Both the position numbers and the translations under genes were made by a program. The notes under the pieces are model-generated. The model made no database searches. It had not been told where the DNA came from and saw nothing but the letters and a program-made list of their open reading frames with translations. A DNA stretch of 64,000 nt from NCBI RefSeq assembly GCF_022539315.1, contig NC_066343.1, positions 39,943,696-40,007,695 of the forward strand. The letters run 5' to 3'. The first letter of the stretch is position 1. The number at the start of each line of letters is the position of its first letter. This DNA comes from Serinus canaria. Taxonomy: Eukaryota; Chordata; Aves; Passeriformes; Fringillidae. This document shows, in pieces, positions 13,358-24,693 of this stretch.

Positions 13358-14069
13358 GTCCTCTGAGATGGATCTTTCAACAAATAGTAACAGAGAGATA
13401 TTATTACTAATAAGAAGATTGGAGCAGTAAGGAAGATAATTCTTTTTGTACGTAGGCAGGGTTTTTTAAAAATAGTGTTTACTCATAGAAGCAGATTACT
13501 GGAAATGAGAGACAGGTAATTGTTTCTCTCAGTGGTAAACATGAGTTACTATTTTGTTTCCAAAAGAGTTTCACACACCCTCTAAAATCTGAATAGCATG
13601 TAAGGTGAAATGCAAGATTGAAAAGATAGAAAAGCTCTTTGTTGATTTTAAGCTTAGTTGAGAAGACAAAGAGACAACAGAGCCATGGGTTGACATCAGA
13701 TATGCATGATGCAGGAACATTAGTCATGCAAACAAGGCAACCTGAAAGGATTAATAAGATAAATTATACCCTAGTTATCACCATCTGAAAATCTGAAAGA
13801 AAATACTCTATTTAAACATCAAATCACACGTTCCACAAACAAAGGATAAAAGTTGACAATCTAGATAATAAACCACATTCTTATAGGTAGGCTACTGGAT
13901 AAAAAGGAATGCAGTCCATGCTCCAGGTTTTGTAGTAGCAATCATTTGCCTGCTTGTCTACTTGTGGACATTTCTCTTTTAATTGCAATATAATTATTTT
14001 CCTTGCCCTAACAAACAGTTTCAGCCAGAATTTTCAGGTACATTACCTCCAAATAAGCAATTTTTCCTA
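13358..14069. other. Intergenic between the CTCCT repeat and CR1 fragment A
   Basis: Unique AT-rich sequence; an 82-codon minus-strand frame has no family resemblance. Confidence 0.65.
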
Positions 14070-14430
14070 GTCATTAGACTTGTTCTCCAGACCCTTCACC
14101 AGCTCCATTGCCCTTTCACGGACGTGCTTTATCTCCTCAATGTCACTTGTCATGAGGGACCCAGAACTGAGCACAGGACTCAAGGTGTGCCTCACCAGTG
14201 CCACGTAGGGGATGAACCCTCACCTAGTCCTGATGGCCACACCATGCTGGATGCAAGCTAGGAACCTCATATCATTGGCCTCAGCCCATAGATCTATTCT
14301 GGCCTAGAACTTTCCTTTCTCCAGAAGATCAACATTCCTGCCCGACTTGGAGTCATCTACAAACTGAATGAGAGGCCACTCCATCACCTTGGTCAGTAGC
14401 TGCAATCTGACAGATCTAGCATGAGAAACC
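14070..14430 (-). mobile_element. CR1 LINE fragment A (3' part of the pol ORF, internally deleted)
   Basis: The - strand reads LVKGLENK from the sequence opposite CTTGTTCTCCAGACCCTTCA, the end of the CR1 reverse-transcriptase ORF. The following text resembles the CR1 stretch on the hypothesised start of CR1 'other insertions' (GGACCCAGAACTGAGCACAG, TGATGGCCACACCATGCTGG). A deletion then joins it to the ATTGGCCTCAGCCCATAGAT and AGATCAACATTCCTGCCCGA region. No frame is intact. Confidence 0.75.
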
Positions 14431-14775
14431 AAGGCTGTTTTTCTGCCAGCTATGTTCCTGAGTATATACTGCTCCTAAATATTCTCCAACTCTATGAGAA
14501 ATGTATGAATTCTTTTTTATTTATATGATGGACTTGACAATTTCCTGTTAAATTTCTACTTTTTGAGACCTGCCTACACAGTCTCCAGTTTCTCTTTAGG
14601 ACTTACCTGCCCTCTCTGCATAAGCCCTTCTAAGTCTTCTTAAGAGGTGTTTCCACCTAACAGGCAAGGTCTACAGGAAAGTGTCTCACCTTGCCTATTC
14701 AGCCACCAACTATGTGTGGATTTTGGGAATACTTTTTATTTTTATAAGGCCATATTTTTATGACCTTCTTTCTTT

Positions 14776-14845
14776 GTTGCTTTGAAATTTGTTGCTTTGA
14801 AAATATTGCTTTGAAAAGTTGCTTTCTCTGTTGCTTTGAAATTTT
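14776..14845 (+). repeat. Degenerate short tandem repeat, TTGCTTTGAAA core, about 5 copies
   Basis: TTGCTTTGAAA or close variants recur about five times with 14-20 bp spacing between the two CR1 fragments. The unit is not part of the CR1 matches and may be a local expansion. Confidence 0.7.
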
Positions 14846-14859
14846 CAGGGACCTGTCCC

Positions 14860-15330
14860 CCAGGGGACTGGGACTGGGAGGCATGCTTGTGACCAAAGTG
14901 AAGAACTGGGCACTTGGCCTTGTTGGATGGCCTTGGCCCATTGATCCAGCCTCTGCAGATACTCTGCAGAGCCTTCTAACCCTCTGGCAGATCAACACTC
15001 TCCTCCCAATTGGTGTCATCTGCAAACTGACTGAAGGTGCCCTTGATCCCCTCATTCAGATCATCAATAAAGATATTAAACAGAACTGGCTTCAACACAG
15101 AGCCTTGGGGAGCCTCCCTAGTGACTGGTTGGAAAGAACCCATTCACCAGCACTCTGGGCCCAGTGTGGGCCATCCAGTTGGTTTTTATCCAGCAAAGAG
15201 TGCACTCGTCCAAGACATGGGCTGCCTGTTCTCTAGGAGAATACTGTGGGTCACAGAATCAAAGGCTTTACTGAAGTCCAGGTAGACGACACCCACAGCC
15301 TTTCCCTCATTTACTAGGCAGGAATATAGC
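14860..15330 (-). mobile_element. CR1 LINE fragment B (reverse-transcriptase region)
   Basis: The - strand encodes [16 protein letters not shown] (about 15035-15085) and the catalytic FADDTN motif (about 15005-15030), which are hallmark CR1 reverse-transcriptase motifs. The right end carries the TTACTGAAGTCCAGGTAGAC segment typical of CR1. The copy is 5'-truncated and contains indels, so it is not active. It may once have been continuous with fragment A, from which a low-complexity insert now separates it. Confidence 0.85.
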
Positions 15331-15857
15331 ATGCTACAAAAGAAGCATGGTGTGCTTTCTCAGAAATACCTTACTTTGCTCTTTTGTTGCTTTTCAGTAC
15401 TTCCTTCCTCTCATAATTAGAAGAAAATAAAAAGAGAGACCTTTTTTTTTTTTTCAAGTTTACAACAAGTGAATCTTTTCACTTGTCGAAACCTTGAACA
15501 ATGGCAAAAAAAAAAAATTTTCAAGAATGTATGGAAGACATAGAAGCATCCCGTGTTTCCAATGACAATATTTATTTCCAGAAGATTTAGCCCATGAAAT
15601 GCTGTAGATCTTACAAAAGTTAAGGTCTTTCTTGCTCTACTGCATAGCAGACATTGCAACTTTTCTGTGCTACTAAGTCATTCCCAGGTATTTCCTCATA
15701 TCAGTGTGCATCAATGGTTCTCACATGTAATGATAACTCAAGGGAATATAAAAATTTCAGAGAAGTTTACCAGACCACTTTAATATAAAATGAATTTGTC
15801 CTTTAGGAAAAGAGATATTTTTAAAAACAATTTTTCAATTGTAAGTGCTTTCAACTT

Positions 15858-15890
15858 CAGATATGCACATATGCATAATGTGCATATCTG
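15858..15890. repeat. Perfect inverted repeat, 13-bp arms, 7-nt loop
   Basis: CAGATATGCACAT (15858-15870) pairs fully with ATGTGCATATCTG (15878-15890) around ATGCATA. Confidence 0.95.
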
Positions 15891-17259
15891 CTGGTAGGTA
15901 TCATGGGGGCAGGTTATAAAGAAGCAATGGCATTACAAAGATGCAGAACTTCAATGTCTCTTTTCAATTTGGATGCACTTGCACTTCTTTAACAAGCCTC
16001 TGTGTTGGGTTCTGGTGGGGTTTTATGTTTCTTTTTGGTTTGATTGGTTGGTTGGAGTTTCATTCAGTTTTTTGTTTGTGGGGTTTTTTTCTTTCCTTTA
16101 ATAAAGACAATGAAAGTAGCTGATTTCTGAAAGACGAGGAAGTAAATTTAAGGAAGCAGCAATAATATAGCAGGAAACACAATCAAGATTGCTGAATACT
16201 GAAAGCTGTGATCATTTGTTGACCAATCTACTAATTCCAGTCAAGACTACTGTAAGTGTCAGTCCTAAGGAAATATCATATGTGATTGACAGAGGGTGTT
16301 TTATTTGCCCACCAAAAAGAATCAGACTTTCTTAGGAGCAGACTAGGTTTTTGCTTTTCCTCAGTATACTACATTTCAGATGTTAGAAGCTAGATGAAGA
16401 AGGACACCTGGTAGAGGTTCAAAAGAGTGTCGTGGTAGATATTGTAAAAGTGAAAGATAATTTAGTTTGACTTCTGCCACATAACAGCAACTCACTGGGT
16501 TTTGATCTTAGTTAAGAAAGGCTTATTAATTCTCACTAAGATACATCTAAGAAAACTGAGTCAAGATTTATAAAATAGCTAATACAAAGAAAAAAATTAC
16601 AGAAGTTACTTTTGAAATAATGTAGAACCTGAACTACAGCATAAGGAGAATCACATTAAATGAGTTTTATTACTTCAAACACACATGAGAAAGCTGAACA
16701 TACATTTGATTTAAAATGTAAGTTGATCTTTTTTTCATACTTTCCATAGTTTTTATCACTTAAATACAGATGAAACAGAGCTTCTTAGTATATATAAACC
16801 AAACCATGCATTCTGTATAGAAATATCTGCTTATAATCCCCAAAGTGCTTTGACTTTCAGCAAAAGATTGTTTTAAAGTTGTTTTTGGCCAAAGGTTAGG
16901 AGAAACTCCACCAGAAAGAAGACATGGCTTACGACCAAACATTATCAATGCAGCATGCAGTGGCTAGCATGAAATCCATCTGTCTGTGGATGTGGCTCCT
17001 TCCCTTTAGAGTTACTGCAGCTCTATTAGATTTAGATGTTTAAGAAGACTAAGCTGTGACTTATGTTGCTTGGAGTTCTTTCTTCTCATATTGGCTTACT
17101 TGCTAAATCTTTGGGTACACCAGATGCCTCTTACTATTTTTTTCAGTTGCACCTCTTTTCTGCCATGAATTTCTAACTAAAATCCTAATATTTGACAAAA
17201 ACAAATAACCAAAAGGTATCTTTGTAGTTACATCTGACTACACACCTGAAAATTTTCGA

Positions 17260-17650
17260 AGAAGATTAAATTGGGGCAGTACAGAAGAACCTGCACAGAA
17301 CTGTTCCACGCCAAAAGCACTGTTATGCAGTTACCAGGTGAAAGTATCTGATAATAGCATCCCCCTTGACACAAGGAGATGGGAACCATTTGCAGTGCTC
17401 CTTTACAAGGAATGTCAAGACACTCTCTTCTGAAAAAGCAGGCTTCTCCTCTTGGTGAACCTATTTCCTATCCGTATATTTTGTGGAAAACTAAGACAGT
17501 GTTCCCAATGGCTGGTGTTGGTTCTCTCTCGTGTTGTCACTTTATCTTGTTGTGCTAGTGCCATTTCAGCAGTTTGTATTGATCAATAAAGTATGGTTGC
17601 TATTCCTGTATTTCAGCACTTGTAAATGCCAAATAAAAAAATTGACTGCG
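17260..17650 (+). other. Possible transcript 3' end or LTR relic (unassigned)
   Basis: Unique-looking block ending with ATCAATAAAGTATGG and a second AAATAAAAAAATTG about 50 bp later. The two polyadenylation-type signals follow a T-rich stretch and could mark a non-coding transcript end or an old LTR. No duplication or known family seen. Confidence 0.15.
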
Positions 17651-19472
17651 TGCAAAATTCACTGTTTTAACAGTTGCTTTTTTCCAGTGGAGGTCTGAGT
17701 GTGCTCCTTGAAAGTTATATTAATACATAATTAGAACCCAATTATATTTCTTCAGTTCTTCAAAGTTGTTTTGTGGTTATTACAGCAAGTTTCCCATTGC
17801 AATGGGTTGAACTACTTCACCCTTACTCTAGAAGAAAAGTCAGTGTACTGCAAAACTACAAGCAATTACAGAATATTTTTTCCTTGCAGAAGTGCTTCCA
17901 GGACCAGTTTCCACCAAAATACCCAGCACACGGTTGATAACAAGCTCTAGATGAGATAGCATGGACACTGAAGGAGACCTAGCTGTGACCACTAATTGAA
18001 AAGCAGGTTTATGTATCTTTACTGTATTTTGGCATCCTTCCAGTCCCGTCTTAAATCTTTTCCACAAACGATATGTGAGAATAGACTCACATATTTTGAA
18101 GACTAATCTTAAATTGTGGAGAATAGTTTGGTCACATGAATCTTTGTTTCTGCCCTTTAAAACCACATCTTTGATGACATGAAAGAAAAATATAAATATG
18201 TTCCTACAAAGATCACACAACATCAGGTAATTGAAGCTAAAACCTAGGCACTTAGCAAACTACTCCAAAGCAATTATTTAAAAAGTATTTTAAAATAAGT
18301 ACTCAGGGTTTTTTAGTCAAAATTTTTATTGTATTCTAGTTAAAAGAGATACAGCCCTAGAACAAAATTCTATGAGGTTCCTTTTAGGGGAAAAGAAAAA
18401 GCAAGAGGGATAAACCTCAACTTTGTTATTGTAACTGCTTCCCTTTAATAACCTTCAACACCTATGCAACCCTGATACATAATTTACAACCTACAGTCTT
18501 AAAAATTGAACTTAAAGGAGAGGTCTTTTAGCAGGAAGCTGTAGTTGGATCTTTAAGTTTTTACTAAACTGAAAAGAATCACTAGACACATAACCAGCCC
18601 TATGCTCAGTGACAAAACCCCCCACCATGTCCTTCAGATACCAATGGATAAAAGGTTTGGTTTACAAATAGCAGAGAAATGTCTGAGCCCAACCTACTCG
18701 CAACAAAATAATAACTCCACTTGACTAAACCCTTTTTCTTGAAAGACATGAATATTCAGCTGATTTATGTAAAAGATTAGTTTTAAGTGGTAACAGAACA
18801 ACTGACACTTTGATCCAGACTGATTAAAACAAAATTTTGAATTAGAATATTTTTAATATAATAAAAAATCTTATTTGACTAATTTATTCTTTGCTTTACA
18901 GATGCATTCTGACTTCACTTTAAAGTAAATGGGATAGACATCAAGCCAGACTTTTTTTTTTCCAATCTGGAATTACAAGACTGGATGGAGAAGGGTTTCA
19001 TATTTGTGGTTGTTTTTACCCTGAAACCTGAGGGTGTTACTTGGTATATTAAAAAAAGAAGCTAACCAGTGATTATTCTGTGGGACCAAACCAATACCAC
19101 TATACACGTGAAGTGGTGTAGGAATGTCTGAATTTATTGGCTCCAGTGCTCTTTCATAAAACCTGAGGACTACATCACAGAGGAAGTTTTTGGATTCCCC
19201 TAGTCAACCACTGACTTTCATTTTGCTGTGCATCAGCTGAAGAGCAAGATGTAACTTCTGACTATGTCCTGCCAGGTTTTCCTGCATCCTTGAATGACAC
19301 ACCTTTTCCCCCCTCTCACCAGTAAGTGGGTAGCAGGGGTAATTCAAATGGGAAAAGAAAGAATGGTATGTGGGAAAGAATATAATATATTCTAAAAACA
19401 GAAATGGAGAGCTTTAAATGAAAATAGAAAATTCAGACATATCACAATTCTATATGAGCTCCAACATTCATT

Positions 19473-19529
19473 AAAAATCTTAGTCTGGTATAAACAAAAC
19501 CTTCACGGTACAAAAATCTTAGTCTGGTA
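19473..19529 (+). repeat. 18-bp direct repeat pair
   Basis: AAAAATCTTAGTCTGGTA occurs at 19473-19490 and 19512-19529 (39-bp period). Confidence 0.9.
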
Positions 19530-19704
19530 CTGGGTACAGCTTTTCTTGGTGACTAGACCCAATGTGAACCACACATAAGATATCCACATCTCACAGTTTG
19601 CCCTTTGTACCTAGACAAAGGTACAATCTATTCTCATACTCTCCTTTAACCAAACTCGAAGACAAGTTCACAGCTTGCTTGCTTCCTATCTATAAATGTA
19701 AAAC

Positions 19705-19710
19705 ATCATG
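19705..19710. repeat. Target-site duplication of LTR copy 2 (ATCATG; partner 20097-20102)
   Basis: Identical hexamers abut both LTR termini, which supports intact ends. Confidence 0.8.
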
Positions 19711-20096
19711 TGTCACCGACATGTTTTATGAAAAATCCTTTCCTTAGGATTTTTCTCCTCCTGAGAAGTTGAGAGGCCTCAGGAACAAACTGTAAACAAT
19801 TCTTATCTGCTGCTGTGGAATGCAACAGGGGGAATCTGTGATTGGCCTCATCAGGCTGTTTCCAATTACGGGCCAATCACAGATCACCTGGCCGGACTGT
19901 CTCAGTCTGAGAGAAGTCTTTGTTTTCATTCCTTTTCTATTCTTAGCTTAGCCTTCTAGTGAAATCCTTTCTTCTATTCTTTTAGTATAGTTTTAATATA
20001 TTATCTATCATATAGTAATAAATCAAGCCTTCTGATACATGGAGTCAACTTTCTCGTCTTTTCCCTCATTCTGTGACCTTTGTGGAAAATACCACA
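19711..20096 (+). mobile_element. Solo LTR, copy 2 (386 bp, same family as copy 1)
   Basis: It starts TGTCACCGACATG, ends ATACCACA and has a perfect 6-bp duplication ATCATG on both sides (19705-19710 and 20097-20102). AATAAA lies at 20017-20022. A perfect 14-bp inverted repeat with CCAAT/ATTGG cores (19834-19847 with 19871-19884) occupies the putative U3. It is opposite in orientation to copy 1, with about 6.7 kb between them. Different TSDs show two independent insertions rather than one duplicated segment. Confidence 0.87.
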
Positions 20097-21077
20097 ATCA
20101 TGTCAGCCTCCCATCTAATAAGCTAAAAGACCAAGTATATATATCAACTACAACATCCTTTTCACCAAAACACAACCAAAATATTTTTGTAATTTCTTCT
20201 ATTCTGTATAAATTTATCACAAATCCCAGGGGCCTTGCATCTGCATACTCATTAAGCATATTTTGATTTGCGATGTATTTGTTTGTGTGAATGCATGTGA
20301 GTGTGCAGACTTGTGTATACAAAGGAAGAGAAAAGGTGGAAGAACAGACTCTCATATTTAAAAACTTGGGTGTTAAAACCCACCTGACTGAATCATATAG
20401 CCCCAGAAATGGACAGAGTGAATTGTAAGAAAAAGATCCACAAAGTGTCTAAAGCGCAACTTTGAATCAGTTAATATGGTGTCACTTTTACCACTGGTTT
20501 TGCATTTAATAAAATCAAATTGTTTAACAAAAGGAAGTTTAATATGTTGCCTTATTTTGGTATAAAACTTTGGCCCAAAAAAAAAAAAAAAGCAACAGGA
20601 AATCAATTTGCAAGAATATTCCACCATTTCCTTATCATATGAATAACAAGTTAACATCTTTTGGACTTTTTGGACTCTTAATTACAGAACTATCTCCAGG
20701 AGCTTTTTTCCTCTCAAGATATCAACAGATATGTATTATTTAATTTAAATTACTGTCCATGTATTTATTTTGTGGTAGAAGCTACATTAATATGTCTGTT
20801 TTCCCAGATACACACATTTCCAAACAGATGATCTAAATGAAGGTGATTTGTCTTCCAGCAGGCTGTTTGCATTTATCAATGTCATGTCAATAATTTCATT
20901 GCGTTTTAACACTATTTTTCAGGTGCCAGTTCAGTTTGCCATTTATCCTAAGGAACAGAAGATCTAAAATGCTGAAAACAGAAGACAACAGCATTTCCTA
21001 GTATCTGATGCTCTTAAAAGGAATGTCTTTAACCAGACTGCTAACATGCATTTTGAATAATCATTTGGAATGGGAAA

Positions 21078-21116
21078 AGGAAGAAGAAAAAAGAAAAAAG
21101 AAAAAAAAAAAAAAAA
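21078..21116 (+). repeat. A-rich simple tract (AAAAAAG)n
   Basis: GAAGAAAAAAG units followed by a run of 16 A. No retrocopy body was recognised upstream of it. Confidence 0.85.
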
Positions 21117-21299
21117 GTGAGATTACTTTGGCTTCTTTGGTTTGACTTCAATGGAGCATGGCATAAACCAAAAGTTTAACACCTGTGAATCAGGTTTTCT
21201 TCCCAGCCCTTCAGGTTCACTGAATGCCCTGCCTGGGAATTAAACAGATCAGAATTTCTTACCTCATGTATATGTCTATGTTTACATCGATGTAACTAC

Positions 21300-21335
21300 A
21301 TGTATATATTTATGTACATATATATATATATATAT
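21300..21335 (+). repeat. (TA)n-rich microsatellite
   Basis: TATA-type dinucleotides, uninterrupted over about 18 bp from 21317. Confidence 0.85.
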
Positions 21336-22114
21336 GCACCTAAACAACTTTCTTATTTACTGAAGAACAGTAAATTGTTTTTTCAAAACAGTCAAGAAAC
21401 AAAATTAAACCCTGTATTGTATAATATTTTATGTCTTAGCCATAATTTTATGTATATCACACTTAGTGCCCTAAACAGTACGTGTGAGTTGATCTTTTTG
21501 TTCAGCTAATGCGAGATAAAGCTGGGAATAGTATTTAAACATTTTACTATTATTTCATATGTTAAGGATATTTATAAAATATACTTTTCCAAAAATATGG
21601 GAAATCATTAATATTCACTTTTTCATTCAAGTGATGTATCTTATGTAGGCAACTAATAGTCATGTAGTAGATGGGAGATGGAGTTCAATCAAAGGCTTAA
21701 GACAGCACATTCTGCCTTCTATAAAGGAAAAATCTTCCTGGAATGGGCCAGATGCTAGTAGCCCAGTTTCCTGTAATAATCTGTCACTCAGTAAGAAACT
21801 ATCTAACTAGGCCCAAGACATCATGAAATGGTTTCTCAAATGTTTTCAATGGAAACGAAAATTCAACAAAGCAAATATCTAAAGCAGCACCTAAATTAAA
21901 CTCTATTTTCCGCTCTCTCATGCTTTTCAAATACTTACCACGCTAATAAATGTTTTCTTCATTTTTACTAGAGATTTACTGTAGATGTCTTGCAATGATA
22001 TAAAAAAGTTCAGGGCACTATCAATATAATCAGCTGATTGATTTGAAGATTTCTATTTTTAAAGTTCTGTTACATTCCCATTAGAAAGCTCTGTTAAATA
22101 AAAAATTCAAACAA

Positions 22115-22222
22115 ATTATTGAGAAACCAAACCAAACAAAACAAAAATACCCAAACCAGCCTCCAAAAAACCTTCCCAAAAACAACCAACCAAAACCCAA
22201 AAAAAACCCTCCCAAACAAAAG
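22115..22222 (+). repeat. CA/A-rich low-complexity tract (CCAAAAC-like)
   Basis: About 100 bp of AACCAAAC/CCCAAAAA variants with almost no G or T on the + strand. It resembles A-rich tails of old retroelements, but no body was recognised. Confidence 0.75.
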
Positions 22223-23370
22223 CAAGTGACAGAAGGATACCTTGAGAAAGAATTAGTTTTTTGTGAACTCAAGAGCTGCTTAAAAATATTTTTAGTACTG
22301 TATTCCAGATAAACCATATTCTAGTAGTTCTCTGTGCAAGAAAGTAAACCAGTCCCAGATATTCTTCATAGACAAAAGAAGATATTAATGCAGAGCAGCA
22401 AAATTATGAAAGACCTTAAGATAAGAAAGAGTGGACAAAGAGGGACAAATATTCCCTACAGTAAAATTCTGCACCCAGCAATATTTCTGCAGTTGCCCAG
22501 GTTCCTTGAAAAGAAAGCTGTGCTTGAAAATTATGTCAACACAAGTAATTCTGGACAGTTGTTTTTTTCTCTGAGAGAATGGAAAATTCTCAGTATATCT
22601 TAGGGCATTCAGTGTATTTTGCTAAACATGTCAGACACCCAGGATGAAATCCTACCTCATCTGAAATGAATGAGACCTGTTGAATGCATAGATCCCTATA
22701 GCTAGCCCTGTACCTCATTCATTGAAAGTCTTTCATGGTTTATGGCTCAGGGGATGGGGACACACATCAGCTTGACTTATGCTATTAAACAAAGTAGGAT
22801 AATGTGTGAGGCAGAGGTTAGGGTTAGGTTTAAGGTGATGAGGTTTATGGCTGTGCTGCAGCTGGCAGTCCACCTTCAAGGGAAACCATTAGAAGACAAC
22901 CATTCTGGTGCAATACTCCATAAATGACCTGTTGCACTCCTAGGGCCTTCTGTGAAGTGCCCGACACCTTGGGATAGAAGTAAATTGGGACACAAGTAAA
23001 CACGTTTCTTTCTAGCCCCTATTGTTTTCAAACACAGGGGCAAAATACACCAGACTTTGTTGAGCAATTTGTTTGTGGGGAGTTTCACTCAACTGAGAAT
23101 TCAGAAGTTGTATTGCGGTTTGGCTGGCTAGTTCAAAGAGAAACAACCAATACTCAAAACTTATTTAAAGACACGTGGGACCTTGTCTGCAACATCTGAC
23201 CAGTTCAGCAGGAGTCCTATGTGAACCACTTAAAGAAAAATCCTTTAGAAAACAGCCTCTTCAATTCCGATTGCATCTCAGACTAAGACTGACCTAAAGT
23301 TCAACAGTCTGTGTCTGTGATTTTTTTTCTCCTACATTTAATTGCTTTATTTTCCTCTGAGTGAAATTGA

Positions 23371-24693
23371 TGAGAGGGATGAGAGGGGATGGGAGGGGAT
23401 GGGAGGGGAGGGGAGGGGAGGGGAGGGGAGGGGGGAGGGGATGGGATGGGAGGGCGAAGGGGACGGGGAGGGGAGGGGATGGAGGACCGGGAGGGGAGGG
23501 CGAGGGGAGCGGGAGGGTGGATGGCCTGAGGGGGAGGGGGGAGGGGAGGGGAGGAGGAGGGGAGCGGTGAGGGGAGCAGAGGGGAGGAGAGGAGAGGAGA
23601 GAGGAGGGGAGGGGAGCGGGCAGGGGAGGGCGGAGGGGAGGGGAGCGGCGGAGGGGAGGGGAGGGACGAGGGGAGGGGGAGGGGGGGAGAGAGAGGAGGG
23701 GAGGGGAGGGGCGCGGGGAGGGATGAGGGGAGGGGAGGGGAGGGGAGGGGAGGGAGGGAGATGCGGAGGGGATGGGGCTATAGACAGGAGGGGATGGGGA
23801 GGGGAGGGGAGGGCGAGGGGAGGGGTTTTTGAGGGCGAACGGGGAGTGGGAGGGAGAGGAGAGGAGAGGAGAGGATCGCAGAGCGAGCGACGAGGATTTC
23901 GAGGACGAGGAGAGATCTTTGACGGACAGCCATCGAGTGAGACGGAGAGCGATCGAGTGTGACGAGGTGACTTGAGGACGAGCGAGAGGAGAGGAGGGAG
24001 AGGACCGGAGGATGAGGAGAAGGAGATGGAACTTAGAGCCGCAGAAGGAGAGGAGAGGAAGAGGTAGAGTAGGCCAGGAGGAGCTTGAGTGAGAGGAGAG
24101 CTGCGAGGAGAGGGAGGAGGAGAGGAGCAGGATGGGACCTGCAGGACGAGGATAACGACGAGAGAGGAGAGGAGGAGTGAGGAGGAGAGGAGAGGAGACG
24201 GAGAGAGAGACCGGGGCAGGAGGAGAGGACGTGAGCGAAGAGGCAGAGGAGAGGAGAGGAAGAGGCAGACGGATGAGAGGCGAGAAGGAGAGCTGGTATG
24301 GATCGGGTAGGAGTAGGAGGAGTGATGAGGAGAGGGGGGAGGATGGAGGAGCCAGAGGAGCAGGAGGGATGAGGAGCGAGGAGGAGGAGAGGTAGAGGAG
24401 CATGGAGGAGGAAGAGGAGAGGAGGGAGAGGAAGAGGAGAGAGAGAGGAGAGGAGAGGAGAGGAGAGGCCGAGGACGAGGAGAGGAGAGGGGGGAGAGGA
24501 GAGGAGAGGAGAGGAGAGGAGAGGAGAGAGAGAGCGGAGGAGGAGAGGAGAGGAGAGGATGAGGGGGAGAGGAGAGGAGAGGAGAGGAGGAGGAGAGGAG
24601 AGGAGAGGAGAGGCGAGGAGAGGAGCGGAGAGGGAGGAGGGGAGGGGAGAGGAGGGGAGGGGAGAGGAGGGGGAGGGGAGAGTAGAGGAGAGA
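23371..24693 (+). repeat. 1.3-kb polypurine tract, (GGGGA)n to (GGAGA)n
   Basis: The + strand is almost all G and A for about 1,320 bp. The left part (to about 23,760) is built on GGGGA with many G4 runs. The right part (24,400-24,690) is built on GGAGA. A middle section (23,870-24,370) is interrupted by CGA/CGAG-containing units. Very long open frames (up to 450 codons, Ser/Pro/Leu-rich on -, Gly/Glu/Arg-rich on +) are composition artefacts. The tract could form G-quadruplex or triplex structures. The length may be uncertain in any assembly. Confidence 0.97.

Larger units (their letters stand above)
15331..19704. other. Intergenic between the CR1 fragments and LTR copy 2
   Basis: Unique sequence apart from the perfect hairpin at 15,858, the possible transcript end near 17.6 kb and an 18-bp direct repeat at 19.5 kb. 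A 127-codon minus-strand frame at 17,840-18,223 has no recognised domain. Confidence 0.65.
20103..23370. other. Intergenic between LTR copy 2 and the polypurine tract
   Basis: AT-rich unique sequence with the simple tracts listed separately. A two-copy TTAGGG-like stretch at 22,818 is too short to be an interstitial telomere block. Confidence 0.65.

Noticed and set aside
14760..15236. 158-codon + frame and 118-codon - frame
   Set aside because: They cross the CR1 fragment and the TTGCTTTGAAA repeat. The + frame is antisense to CR1 pol, and the - frame is not the RT frame.
22818..22828. TTAGGGTTAGG, telomere-like
   Set aside because: Less than two full repeats; expected by chance.
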